DNA of 64,000 bases from BNXB01 sp031556375 (GCA_031556375.1 JAVBTA010000011.1:1-64000), one strand, 5' to 3'. Positions 37,095-45,887 are shown, numbered from the stretch's first letter. Notes: generated by a model not told the origin, from the letters alone. A program made the numbers and translations.

Positions 37095-38435
37095 TTATTT
37101 ATTATCATCCCATTTTTCCAGATAATCAGCAATCCTTTTCAGGAAATTGCCACCCAGGGCGCCGTCAATAATACGATGATCGTACGACAATGACAGATAA
37201 ACTTTATGCCTGATTGCAATCACATCGCCTTCAGGAGTTTCAATGACAGAAGGTCTCTTTTCAACTAATCCGACTCCCAAAATAGCGGCTTGAGGCTGAT
37301 TAATTATCGGTGTTCCGAAAAGGACTCCATTACTACCTAAATTAGTTATTGTAAACGTTCCCCCTTCAATATCGGCTGTAGTCAATTTATTACTTCTGGC
37401 TTTTGTTGCCAAATAGTCAATATTCTGAGCTAATCCACTTAAATTAAACTGGTTAGCATTATGAATTACCGGAACGATCAGGTTTCCATTATCCAGGGAA
37501 ACTGCGATTGCCACATTGATATATTTTTTCTGAATGATCTTATAGCCATCTACAGAAGCATTGACTTGTGGAAAATCGACCAAAGCACGCACTGTAGCTT
37601 CTGCTATTGCCGGCATAAAAGTCAACTTAACTCCCTCTCGTTTAAAGAATTCGTCTTTTATTTTATTCCTCCAAAGAGCAAGTTTAGTTACATCGGCTTC
37701 AATAACACTCGTCACATGAGGAGAAGTCTTCTTAGACATCACCATATGATCGGCAATAACTTTCCGGACAGGATCCATATCTTTAACCAGATCTTCTCCA
37801 CCGGCAGATACCGTTTGACTCACAACCGGTTTATTTTCCAAAACAGGTGCAACAGGCTTACTTTCCGTTGCTTTCATAGAATTATCATTCTGCAGAAGAG
37901 TATTCGCAACTTCCGGAGTTGCACCTATTTTCTTTTGTTCAATATATTTTTCAATATCTTTTTTACTAACTCGCCCCTGATAACCGGTTCCTTGTAATTT
38001 CTCCAGTTGATCCGGCGAAATATCAGCCTCAGAAGCTAGTCGTAAAACCGCAGGCGAATACCATTTATCTGTTTGTGTTTTCACTTTAGAAGACGCTTGT
38101 TCCGCCATTGAAACCTGTTCGATTGTCTCCTTTTGAACCGGAACATCTATTTCTTCGAGAACCTGAGCTTTTTCTTCACTGGTTACGCTTTCCCCTCCCA
38201 GGTCTACAATAGCAATAACAGTTCCTACCGGCGCGGTATCTCCCTCCTGAAATAAAATCTCAATTATTGTTCCTGCAACTGGCGACGGTATTTCTGCGCT
38301 GACTTTAGCGGTGTTGACCTCAAGTAATACATCATCTTCTTCAACGTGGTCTCCAGGCTTCACATTCCAGACTATAATGGTTCCTTCGGTAATACTTTCT
38401 CCCAACTTGGGCATTTTTATTTCGAATCTTGACAT
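37095..38435 (-). CDS. 2-oxoacid dehydrogenase E2 (dihydrolipoamide acyltransferase)
   Basis: 446 residues. Lipoyl domain (1-80) with Lys44 in the hairpin turn NTAKVSAEI; the usual residue before this Lys is Asp but here it is Ala. E3/E1-binding domain around 128-165 (YSPAVLRLASEADISPDQLEKL, GYQGRVSKKDI). Catalytic domain from about 215, ending with SLSYDHRIIDGALG containing the catalytic His and Asp. First gene of the operon E2-E1-flavodoxin; no lipoamide dehydrogenase (E3) gene is in the window. Confidence 0.92.
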   Translation of the reverse strand: MSRFEIKMPKLGESITEGTIIVWNVKPGDHVEEDDVLLEVNTAKVSAEIPSPVAGTIIEILFQEGDTAPVGTVIAIVDLGGESVTSEEKAQVLEEIDVPVQKETIEQVSMAEQASSKVKTQTDKWYSPAVLRLASEADISPDQLEKLQGTGYQGRVSKKDIEKYIEQKKIGATPEVANTLLQNDNSMKATESKPVAPVLENKPVVSQTVSAGGEDLVKDMDPVRKVIADHMVMSKKTSPHVTSVIEADVTKLALWRNKIKDEFFKREGVKLTFMPAIAEATVRALVDFPQVNASVDGYKIIQKKYINVAIAVSLDNGNLIVPVIHNANQFNLSGLAQNIDYLATKARSNKLTTADIEGGTFTITNLGSNGVLFGTPIINQPQAAILGVGLVEKRPSVIETPEGDVIAIRHKVYLSLSYDHRIIDGALGGNFLKRIADYLEKWDDNK

Positions 38436-38603
38436 AATATTGAGTTCCTTATTTAGAATGATTGTAAATTAATTTTCATTTTTACCATAAAACAAAACAC
38501 AATACCGAAAAGTTTAAAAGAAAATTAGAGGTGGTAAGAAAGTAAGACTATAAAACATTTACCGAAAAAAAACGTTTTAATAAAAAATTCACAACATTTC
38601 TAT

Positions 38604-39185
38604 ATGAAAAAATTCGTATCTACAATCGTCAACGGTTATATGGGACTCCTTTTCCCACTTATTATGACGATCATACTACTGGAAAAAATGCACCATTTAA
38701 TTTCCCCTTTAGTAGTCGGAATTGAAAACAAATTACACATTTCCAAAATTGCAGGAGTATTCAATCTTATCCTGATCTCTGCCTTAATCATGCTATTGTT
38801 GGGATACCTGGCTGGAATCCTTATTAAAAGTCCATTTATAAAAAAGCAAATAGAAAAATTTGAGAGTAAAATACTTTCCAAGATTCCGATTTACAACCTG
38901 ATAAAATCAGTTCTCGGTACAGAAATCGGAGTCAAAGGAAATAATAATTTCCGGCCCGCCCTACTACAGGACGGAGCTTCATTTTCGCTCTGTTATGTAA
39001 CCAGCGAAAGCGATAGTTTTTTTTCCGTTTTTATCAGCGAAGGAGGCTTGAGTGGCGGAGAATTACGAATTGTCCCTAAAGACAATATACGTCTTCTCAA
39101 AGTAGGACTCAACGAATTTACAAAAATAATCAAGCAATACGGCGTCAACTCAGCCCAATACGGAGAAGCATTTTACCATAAATAA
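38604..39185 (+). CDS. DUF502 family membrane protein
   Basis: 193 residues with two N-terminal hydrophobic segments (about 10-30 and 50-75), then the DUF502 region SKIPIYNLIKSVLGTEIG and a soluble C-terminal half with G-x-x-S-x-L/F. The family is of unknown function. Divergent from the E2 gene with a 168-bp intergenic region that holds no clear promoter match. It may be cotranscribed with trmB 58 bp later, but trmB has its own -7 element. Confidence 0.82.
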   Translation: MKKFVSTIVNGYMGLLFPLIMTIILLEKMHHLISPLVVGIENKLHISKIAGVFNLILISALIMLLLGYLAGILIKSPFIKKQIEKFESKILSKIPIYNLIKSVLGTEIGVKGNNNFRPALLQDGASFSLCYVTSESDSFFSVFISEGGLSGGELRIVPKDNIRLLKVGLNEFTKIIKQYGVNSAQYGEAFYHK

Positions 39186-39216
39186 TACAAAACTTCCATT
39201 TCTCTCGTAATTATCT

Positions 39217-39224
39217 TAAATTTG
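39217..39224 (+). promoter_or_regulatory. -7 element upstream of trmB and the lipid-type operon
   Basis: TAAATTTG, 19 bp before the GTG at 39244. It is the only promoter-like element directly before the chain of nearly touching genes that runs from trmB on. No -33 match. Confidence 0.4.
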
Positions 39225-39243
39225 CAGTCAAAACATAATAAAA

Positions 39244-40002
39244 GTGGGAAAAAATAAACTGCAAAAATTCGGGGAAATGGAAACATTTTCCAATGTGTTT
39301 CAATATCCATTTGCCACATTACAGGAAAAAGGATTTGAAATGAAAGGACGATGGAATGAGTTATTTTTCAAAAACGATCACCCTATAGTCCTGGAATTGG
39401 GTTGTGGAAAAGGTGAATATACCGTTGGACTGGGTAAATTATTTCCGGAAAAAAATTTTATCGGAATTGATATCAAAGGAGCCCGGATGTGGACCGGAGC
39501 GAAACAAGCTGTACAGGAGAATATGAACAATGTAGCTTTCCTGAGAACACATATCGAATTGCTCAACTACTTTTTCAGTGAAGGAGAAGTTTCTGAAATC
39601 TGGATTACTTTCCCGGATCCTCAGATGCGCAAAATCAACAAACGGATGACATCCACCCGTTTTATGAAGATGTACAGGCAAGTGCTTAACGACAATGGAC
39701 TTATCCATCTCAAGACTGACAGCAACTTCATGTATACCTATACCTGCGAAATGGTAAAGATAAATCAATTGCCGGTATCGGTACAAACAGACGATTTATA
39801 TCACAGTCATCTGGCGGATGACATTCTTTCTATCCAGACTTTCTACGAGCAACAATGGCTTGATCGCGGTTTAAATATTAAGTATATTAAGTTTACCTGT
39901 GAACCACGGGAAGTATACATAGAACCCGATATGGAAATAGAATTGGACAGCTACCGGAGTTTTAACAGAGGTAAACGGAGTGGTAGCTCTCATCAAAAGT
40001 AA
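39244..40002 (+). CDS. trmB: tRNA (guanine-N7-)-methyltransferase
   Basis: 252 residues from a GTG start; MGKNKLQKFGEMETFSNVFQ is the usual Bacteroidota N-terminus. SAM-binding VLELGCGKGEYTVGL (about 49-63), IGIDIKGARMW, and the family signature WITFPDPQMRKINKRMTSTRF. TrmB makes m7G46 in tRNA. The downstream radical SAM gene starts 7 bp after its stop. Confidence 0.94.
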   Translation: MGKNKLQKFGEMETFSNVFQYPFATLQEKGFEMKGRWNELFFKNDHPIVLELGCGKGEYTVGLGKLFPEKNFIGIDIKGARMWTGAKQAVQENMNNVAFLRTHIELLNYFFSEGEVSEIWITFPDPQMRKINKRMTSTRFMKMYRQVLNDNGLIHLKTDSNFMYTYTCEMVKINQLPVSVQTDDLYHSHLADDILSIQTFYEQQWLDRGLNIKYIKFTCEPREVYIEPDMEIELDSYRSFNRGKRSGSSHQK

Positions 40003-40009
40003 ATACAAA

Positions 40010-41371
40010 ATGGTAAGGGATTATAAGTATATTGAACATACTGTTAGTATTTGCGCTGAGTGCAAAAAACGGATCGATGCTAAAATTATTGAAAAAGACC
40101 ATTCAATCTTTGTACAAAAATTTTGTCCGGAACATGGAGAATCCCGCCATATCCTGGAAGAAAACGCGACGTATTACCATCAACGAAAACTTTTTGATAA
40201 ACCGGGAAATAAATTTGACACTCAGACAGAAAGGAAGTCCGGCTGCCCTTTCGATTGCGGACTTTGTCCGGAACATGAGCAACATACCTGTATCGGACTG
40301 ATTGAGGTCACTTCTGCTTGTAATTTGAACTGTCCGGTTTGTTTTGCAAACAGTGGGCCCAATGAATTTCTGGAGATTGAACAATTCGAAAAGATGGTCG
40401 ATCTTTTCGTTGCTTCGGAAGGAGGAAAATGTGATATTCTGCAGATAAGCGGTGGTGAACCGACACTCCACCCCGATATTATCCAAATAATTGAATTGGC
40501 CAGGACAAAAAACATCGCCTACGTCATGCTGAATACCAATGGACTGCGAATCGCTGAGGATATTCAATTTGTAGACCAGCTCAGCCGATTCAAAGGAGGA
40601 TTTGAAGTATACCTTCAATTTGATGGTTTCAATGATGATGTTTATCGTTATTTTCGCGGAAGACCACTGAACGAGATCAAACAAAAAGCATTGAAAAACC
40701 TGAATGATAAAAATATACCAGTAACATTAGTTACAACCCTGGAACGTGGAGTCAATGATGATGCCCTTGGGAAAATGATTGAATTCGGCCTCTCTTCCCG
40801 GTGTATACGAGGCATAAACTTTCAACCTACAGCCTATTTCGGACGACTACCGGAAGTAGATACCGATCAACGGCTTACAATTACATCTGTCATAAAGAAA
40901 ATTGAGGAACAAACCTCCGGAATTGTTCTCCAGTCGGATTTTATTCCATTGCCTTGTAATGTCGACAGAGTGGCAATCACTTATTTTTTCAAGGAAAAAG
41001 ATAATTCATTCGTTCCACTTACCCGTAATCTGGATATGCAAAAATATCTTCCTTTCATCAAAAACACATTCAAATTCGATCCGGATGATTTTTTGAAAGA
41101 ACTGACCCGCGATGCTTTTACAAAACAGTGCTGTAATGTAATGGGACTATTCAAAGAGATTTCAAAATATATTCCTCTGAGTTATGCATTTAAATCGGAA
41201 GAAGAAAAAATAGATTATGTTACGGAGAATACATTCCGCATTAGTATCACCTCTTTTGTGGATGCTTACAATTTCGACATCAAATCAGCTCAAAAAGAAT
41301 GTGTTCATGTAATCACTCCGGATTTGAAAAAAATTCCATTTTCAATGTATAACCTACTCCACCGGAAATGA
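40010..41371 (+). CDS. Radical SAM enzyme with Cys-rich N-terminus (Tes/MJ0619-like)
   Basis: 453 residues from ATG 40010 (an upstream in-frame GTG overlaps trmB). Cys positions: C15-x2-C18 and C39 in CPEHG (rubredoxin-like), C79, C83, C86 and C94 (CPFDCGLCPEHEQHTC), and the radical SAM motif C104-x3-C108-x2-C111 (CNLNCPVC), followed by QISGGEPTLHPD. Several Fe-S clusters besides the SAM cluster are thus likely. This pattern matches the family of archaeal tetraether-lipid synthase, which joins lipid tails by C-C bonds. The substrate here is not known. Its stop overlaps the next gene by 4 bp. Confidence 0.8.
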   Translation: MVRDYKYIEHTVSICAECKKRIDAKIIEKDHSIFVQKFCPEHGESRHILEENATYYHQRKLFDKPGNKFDTQTERKSGCPFDCGLCPEHEQHTCIGLIEVTSACNLNCPVCFANSGPNEFLEIEQFEKMVDLFVASEGGKCDILQISGGEPTLHPDIIQIIELARTKNIAYVMLNTNGLRIAEDIQFVDQLSRFKGGFEVYLQFDGFNDDVYRYFRGRPLNEIKQKALKNLNDKNIPVTLVTTLERGVNDDALGKMIEFGLSSRCIRGINFQPTAYFGRLPEVDTDQRLTITSVIKKIEEQTSGIVLQSDFIPLPCNVDRVAITYFFKEKDNSFVPLTRNLDMQKYLPFIKNTFKFDPDDFLKELTRDAFTKQCCNVMGLFKEISKYIPLSYAFKSEEEKIDYVTENTFRISITSFVDAYNFDIKSAQKECVHVITPDLKKIPFSMYNLLHRK

Positions 41372-41994
41372 ACTACGACATCCAGATCCCTGTTCCAGAT
41401 TTCGGAAATTACAATCCATTTTTTCTGGTTGCCAATATTGTTGCAACTACCTGTACCTTGATTGTAATTTTTTCAATTATATATGACTTTGTCAAATATC
41501 ACCGGCCAAAGCAAAATGAGAAAAAACGGAACAACTGGGTAGAAACCGGAAGTATGTTCGTCTATTTCTTTATTTTCACTTTATTTTTAAAACCGGAGTG
41601 GGGAAAGTTTGATGTCCGTTCCGATTTGTTGTTTGCAATAATCCAACTAACTGCCATCAGTATTTTGATAATCAGTTGTTATGTAAATATAAAGGGCAGA
41701 TTGGTTCTGCAACATAATTGGGCTAATCAGGTCACCATTTATCATAATCATACTTTAATTACAAACAGTGTCTATAAATGGGTTCGACATCCACTGTATG
41801 CCTCATTGATTTGGATGTTTATTGCCGGAAGTCTTATTTTTTGCAGTTATTTGGCCTTATTATCCGTTATTTTTATCTTTGTCCCAATGATGTATTACCG
41901 GGCAAAACAGGAAGAACAGTTACTGACAATCAAATTCCCGGAATATTTACAATATCAGAAAAAAACAGGAATGTTCTTTCCTAAAATCGTTTGA
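41368..41994 (+). CDS. Isoprenylcysteine carboxyl methyltransferase-family membrane protein
   Basis: 208 residues with four to five membrane segments. The C-terminal half has the ICMT/PEMT-like motif VYKWVRHPLYASLIW, where RHPxY binds SAM, and EEQLLTIKFPEYLQYQKKTGMFFP. These proteins methylate small hydrophobic or lipid substrates at the membrane surface. It is translationally coupled to the radical SAM gene (ATGA overlap), so the two likely act on the same or related substrates. Confidence 0.85.
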   Translation: MNYDIQIPVPDFGNYNPFFLVANIVATTCTLIVIFSIIYDFVKYHRPKQNEKKRNNWVETGSMFVYFFIFTLFLKPEWGKFDVRSDLLFAIIQLTAISILIISCYVNIKGRLVLQHNWANQVTIYHNHTLITNSVYKWVRHPLYASLIWMFIAGSLIFCSYLALLSVIFIFVPMMYYRAKQEEQLLTIKFPEYLQYQKKTGMFFPKIV

Positions 41995-42020
41995 CTATAT
42001 ATTTGCAAAAATATTTGATT

Positions 42021-42488
42021 ATGACCAGCTATAAAATCGTTTCAGTCCCAAGTGCAGCATTTGCCTTCTGTAGATATAGCCTTGCATTGTTTGTGTGGAT
42101 TTCTTTTTTCCGACATTCAAAGGTAGTATTGTCCGTAGTTTGTGTCCTATTTTTATTATCTGCAATTTTAAAAGTTAAAAACGCGCCATTAGTATGGTTA
42201 TATTCTGCAACATTTAATAAAATAAAACCATCAGAAGAGGTAATGCTTAACCAGCATGCCATCTATTTTGCACACGTTCTCGGACTCATTCTTTCGGTTC
42301 TTTGCTTACTTGCTGTTTGTCTTATCAATGCCAATTGGGCTTGGTACTTTGTACTTGCTTTCGCAATTTTAAAAACAATTTCAGCCGTAGGATTCTGTCC
42401 GGCAGAAAAGCTTTACAATTGCATTACCAATGGGACTTGTTGTGTAATTAAGAAAAAAACAAATGGAAACGATCCATCCCACCAATGA
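42021..42488 (+). CDS. DUF4395 family membrane protein
   Basis: 155 residues from ATG 42021 (the frame opens at a TTG inside the preceding stop). Four hydrophobic segments in two pairs; the last hairpin ends in the family motif GFCPAEKLYNC, with a CP pair at the membrane face. The function of DUF4395 is unknown. A TATATTTG element at 41998-42005 could be an internal promoter. It overlaps the Lgt-like gene by 26 bp. Confidence 0.75.
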   Translation: MTSYKIVSVPSAAFAFCRYSLALFVWISFFRHSKVVLSVVCVLFLLSAILKVKNAPLVWLYSATFNKIKPSEEVMLNQHAIYFAHVLGLILSVLCLLAVCLINANWAWYFVLAFAILKTISAVGFCPAEKLYNCITNGTCCVIKKKTNGNDPSHQ

Positions 42489-43239
42489 ACATTGGGGGGG
42501 TATCAAACCCGTATTGTTTCATATCGGAAATTTCGAAGTCTCATCTTACTCCTTTTTTATTACGCTTGGGATTATAACCGGAGCGCTCGTTTATTTTTAT
42601 GAAGCCAGAAAACTTCATCAGAATAACGAAAAAACCTTTATGATTGTCATAGGAGCTTTCATTGGTTCCACCATAGGAGCAAAATTATTGGAAATGCTCC
42701 TTAATGTAGACCGCCTCTCTTCTGCGAATGACCTATTGCTTTTCCTGATTTCCGGACGAACTATCATAGGAGGTTTGATCGGAGGGACAATCGGAGTTTG
42801 GATTACAAAGCGAATACTAAATATCAAAGCAAAACGAGGAAATTTATTTGCTCCTGCCGTTGCCATAGGTGTTTGTATCGGAAGGATCGGTTGTTTTTTT
42901 GAAGGATGTTGTTACGGCAAACCATCTCATTTGCCTTGGGCTGTAGATTTTGGAGACGGCATTGCCAGACATCCGACCCAACTATATGAGGCTGTTTTTA
43001 TGCTGATCATGTTTTTTGTTATAAAATTGGGGTTCAAAAATAAAACTGTCGCCCCCGGATATCTGTTCAATTTCTTGATGATAGCCTATTTTATCTTCCG
43101 CTTTTTAATAGAATTCATTCGCACTGAACGAATTGCCTTTCTTTATCTGACTTATTTTCAAATTATTTGTATATTTGTATTAATTTACCTTGTAAGAGCT
43201 AATAGACAGATAATGGCTTATGGAAGAAGAACGAAGTAG
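42463..43239 (+). CDS. Lgt-like protein (prolipoprotein diacylglyceryl transferase family), altered signature
   Basis: 258 residues, about seven membrane helices. HPTQLYEA and GRTIIGGLIGGTIG match Lgt. The key loop, GRIGNFINGExxG in canonical Lgt, here reads GRIGCFFEGCCYGKP, so the conserved Asn and Glu are replaced and three Cys appear. Such paralogues are found beside true Lgt in several phyla and may move a glyceryl or other lipid group to a different acceptor. It overlaps the genes on both sides (26 and 20 bp). Confidence 0.82.
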   Translation: METIHPTNEHWGGIKPVLFHIGNFEVSSYSFFITLGIITGALVYFYEARKLHQNNEKTFMIVIGAFIGSTIGAKLLEMLLNVDRLSSANDLLLFLISGRTIIGGLIGGTIGVWITKRILNIKAKRGNLFAPAVAIGVCIGRIGCFFEGCCYGKPSHLPWAVDFGDGIARHPTQLYEAVFMLIMFFVIKLGFKNKTVAPGYLFNFLMIAYFIFRFLIEFIRTERIAFLYLTYFQIICIFVLIYLVRANRQIMAYGRRTK

Positions 43240-43450
43240 AATTGAGGAAATATTCAAAGGAATTGGTTTGGGAATCCTTTTGATTATTCTAGGTTTCCTA
43301 ATGCCTATCGGTGTAATAATAATCTCTCTTATATACCTAGCTCTAATCATATTTTTCTATGCAAAAGGCAGAAGCGGAATCGGACTTGGTTTGATTCTTA
43401 CTGTTTTAATACCAATTGCTATCGTAGGAGGTTGTTTATTAATAATTTAA
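43220..43450 (+). CDS. Small membrane protein, two transmembrane helices
   Basis: 76 residues. Charged start MEEERSRIEEIFKG, then two long hydrophobic stretches (about 15-45 and 52-76) around a short K-G-R loop. No family recognised. The 20-bp overlap with the Lgt-like gene and 7-bp gap to the Mrp gene place it within the unit; it may be a subunit or stabiliser of one of the membrane enzymes. Confidence 0.7.
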   Translation: MEEERSRIEEIFKGIGLGILLIILGFLMPIGVIIISLIYLALIIFFYAKGRSGIGLGLILTVLIPIAIVGGCLLII

Positions 43451-43457
43451 AGTACAA

Positions 43458-44567
43458 ATGGCATTATATCCTAAATTAATTCTCGACGCATTACAAAACG
43501 TACGTTATCCCGGCACAGGCAAAAGCATTGTGGAAATGGGAATGGTTGAAGACGATATTCACATTAACGGTAATCAGGTTAGTTTTTCTATCTTATTTGA
43601 AAAACCCAACGATCCGTTTATCAAATCAGTAATCAAATCGGCAGAAGCAGCTATTCTGACTTATATTGGTGAAGATGTGGAAATCAAAGGCAATATAGAA
43701 GCCAGATCCAAACAATCAGCACGTCCAGAACCGGCAAAGTTACTTCCACAGGTAAAAAACATTATTGCCGTATCTTCCGGAAAAGGAGGTGTCGGAAAAA
43801 GCACTGTCGCAGCTAATCTTGCGGTAGCCTTAGCTCAGATGGGTTACAAGGTCGGATTACTGGATGCCGATATTTACGGGCCATCGGTCCCGAAAATGTT
43901 TAATGTGGAAGAAGCCCGCCCCTACCTGGAAAATATAGATGGGCGAGACCTCATTATACCCGTGGAAAGTTATGGAGTTAAAGTCCTGTCTATCGGATTT
44001 TTTGTCAATAAGAATGATGCGGTAGTGTGGCGTGGAAGTATGGCCAGTAATGCCCTCAAACAACTTATCTCCGATGCCAAATGGGGAGAGCTGGACTTTT
44101 TCCTCCTGGATCTACCTCCCGGCACCAGTGACATTCATCTGACATTGGTTCAAACCCTGGCTGTTACAGGTGCAATCGTTGTCAGCACCCCACAGGAAGT
44201 GGCTCTGGCAGACGCCCGCAAGGGAATCAATATGTTTACCGGCGAGAAAGTTAATGTTCCGGTCTTAGGTCTGGTAGAAAATATGGCTTGGTTTACTCCT
44301 GCCGAACTTCCTGAAAACAAATACTTTATTTTTGGGAAAGAAGGCTGTAAACGCCTGGCCGAAGAATTAAATATCCCTCTGCTCGGACAAATTCCAATCG
44401 TACAAAGTATTTGTGAAGGAGGAGACAAAGGAGAACCCGTTGCATTAAACCCGGATAGTATAACAGGGAAAGCTTTCATGCAATTAGCAGAAAATACGGT
44501 AAAGCAGGTGGAGTACCGGAATACTCACATGGAAGCAACAAAAAGAGTAGAGATTAAAAAACAATAA
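43458..44567 (+). CDS. Mrp/ApbC-type Fe-S cluster carrier ATPase
   Basis: 369 residues. N-terminal MIP18/DUF59-like domain (about 1-85), then a P-loop ATPase with deviant Walker A SSGKGGVGKST (about 106-116), DADIYGPSVP and LDLPPGTSDIHLT. Members carry and insert [4Fe-4S] clusters. Spacing of 7 bp from the small membrane gene suggests the same transcript as the Fe-S-rich radical SAM enzyme, which would need several clusters. A CxxC near the C-terminus is not evident. Confidence 0.92.
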   Translation: MALYPKLILDALQNVRYPGTGKSIVEMGMVEDDIHINGNQVSFSILFEKPNDPFIKSVIKSAEAAILTYIGEDVEIKGNIEARSKQSARPEPAKLLPQVKNIIAVSSGKGGVGKSTVAANLAVALAQMGYKVGLLDADIYGPSVPKMFNVEEARPYLENIDGRDLIIPVESYGVKVLSIGFFVNKNDAVVWRGSMASNALKQLISDAKWGELDFFLLDLPPGTSDIHLTLVQTLAVTGAIVVSTPQEVALADARKGINMFTGEKVNVPVLGLVENMAWFTPAELPENKYFIFGKEGCKRLAEELNIPLLGQIPIVQSICEGGDKGEPVALNPDSITGKAFMQLAENTVKQVEYRNTHMEATKRVEIKKQ

Positions 44568-44569
44568 TA

Positions 44570-45115
44570 ATGAATAATTTCGCAGAACTGATTACCGGTA
44601 GAAGAAGTATCAGGAAATACACAGAAGAGTCGCTACAGCCTCATGAGGTTGAGCAAATCATGAAAGCGGCATTGATGTCTCCTTCATCCAAACATAGTAA
44701 TCCATGGCAGTTTATTTTGATAGAAGACAAAGAAACCCTCAAAAAACTGGCGCATTGTAAAAGTAGCGGATGCTCTTTTGTTGAAAACTGTGCTCTCGCG
44801 ATAGTTGTCCTGACCGATCCTATGCAAAGTGGAGCGTATATTGAAGATGCCTCTATTGCAGCAACTTATATTCAATTACAGGCAGAAGACCTGGGATTAG
44901 GTAGTTGCTGGGTACAAATCCGTGGCCGTGAAACAGAAGCCGGACAAGATTCTGAGGATTATATACGCCAGTTACTGAATATCCCTTTGCAAATGTATGT
45001 CGGATGCATTGTAGCTATAGGTCATAAAGAGAAACCGGGTAAACCTCATGGCGAAGAGGATCTACAATGGGAGAAAATTCATGTCGAAACTTACCGGTAT
45101 GACGGACAAGCCTGA
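44570..45115 (+). CDS. Nitroreductase-family FMN oxidoreductase
   Basis: 181 residues. FMN-binding start LITGRRSIRKYTEESL, PSSKHSNPWQFILIED, and GLGSCWVQIRGRE, typical of nitroreductase-like NAD(P)H:FMN enzymes. Substrate unknown. Follows the Mrp gene at 2 bp and overlaps the DUF2520 gene start, so it belongs to the same run. Confidence 0.88.
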   Translation: MNNFAELITGRRSIRKYTEESLQPHEVEQIMKAALMSPSSKHSNPWQFILIEDKETLKKLAHCKSSGCSFVENCALAIVVLTDPMQSGAYIEDASIAATYIQLQAEDLGLGSCWVQIRGRETEAGQDSEDYIRQLLNIPLQMYVGCIVAIGHKEKPGKPHGEEDLQWEKIHVETYRYDGQA

Positions 45116-45887
45116 AATAGTTCTTGTAGGAGCAGGAAACCTGGCTACACATTTAGGAATTGCCCTAAAAGAAAAAGGATTTATTATCTTGTGTGTATAC
45201 AGTCGCACCCTTGACTCCGCAGGAAAACTGGGAAAACAATTAAATATTCCCTATACCAATCAGTTGGAAGAGATCCCTACTAATGCGGGAATATATATAT
45301 TTTCAATAAAAGATGATGCCCTACCCGGTTTATTAGCGAATTTTCCTAAAACAAACGGAATTTGGACACATACAGCCGGAAGTCTGCCTCTATCGATTTT
45401 CGAACCCTACTCCGATCATTATGGAGTAATATATCCATTACAAACATTCAGTAAAGATCGTAATGTGAATTTTCGGGACATCCCGGTCTTTATAGAATCA
45501 AACCGAAAAGAAGATGAGAAAATACTCCTGAATTTTGCAAGGAGTTTTTCAGAAAAAGTAATTCCATTATCCTCCGAAAAAAGGAAATATTACCATTTAG
45601 CTGCCGTATTTGCTTGTAATTTCTCAAATCACATGTATACTCTGGCATCTGAAATCCTGGAGCAACAAGACCTTCGTTGGGAATTCCTGCAACCATTAAT
45701 CCGGGAAACAGCTTCTAAAATTGAAGGAATGGCTCCTATCCAAGCCCAAACCGGCCCTGCATTAAGATATGATCAAAACGTGATCGACAAACAACTGAAT
45801 TTGCTGGAAGGAGACAAGAATAAGCAGGAATTATACGAGAAAATAAGTCAGAGTATTTATCACAAGCAACAGGAAAAGGATACTTGA
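45099..45887 (+). CDS. Rossmann-like plus DUF2520 oxidoreductase
   Basis: 262 residues from ATG 45099; an ATG at 45081 is also possible and both lie within the end of the nitroreductase gene. N-terminal nucleotide-binding IVLVGAGNLATHLGIALKEKGF, GIYIFSIKDDAL and HTAGSLPLSIF; the C-terminal DUF2520 helical domain has AAVFACNFSNHMYTLA. The fold is that of F420/NADP or 6-phosphogluconate-type dehydrogenases. Substrate unknown; last gene of the run. Confidence 0.85.
   Translation: MTDKPEIVLVGAGNLATHLGIALKEKGFIILCVYSRTLDSAGKLGKQLNIPYTNQLEEIPTNAGIYIFSIKDDALPGLLANFPKTNGIWTHTAGSLPLSIFEPYSDHYGVIYPLQTFSKDRNVNFRDIPVFIESNRKEDEKILLNFARSFSEKVIPLSSEKRKYYHLAAVFACNFSNHMYTLASEILEQQDLRWEFLQPLIRETASKIEGMAPIQAQTGPALRYDQNVIDKQLNLLEGDKNKQELYEKISQSIYHKQQEKDT

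Noticed and set aside
39980..40009. Upstream GTG start for the radical SAM gene
   Set aside because: It lies within trmB; the ATG at 40010, 7 bp past the trmB stop, begins the conserved N-terminus.
40010..41371. Radical SAM enzyme as a SPASM peptide maturase for a RiPP
   Set aside because: No small precursor peptide or transporter is near and there is no C-terminal SPASM Cys set; the extra Cys are N-terminal.
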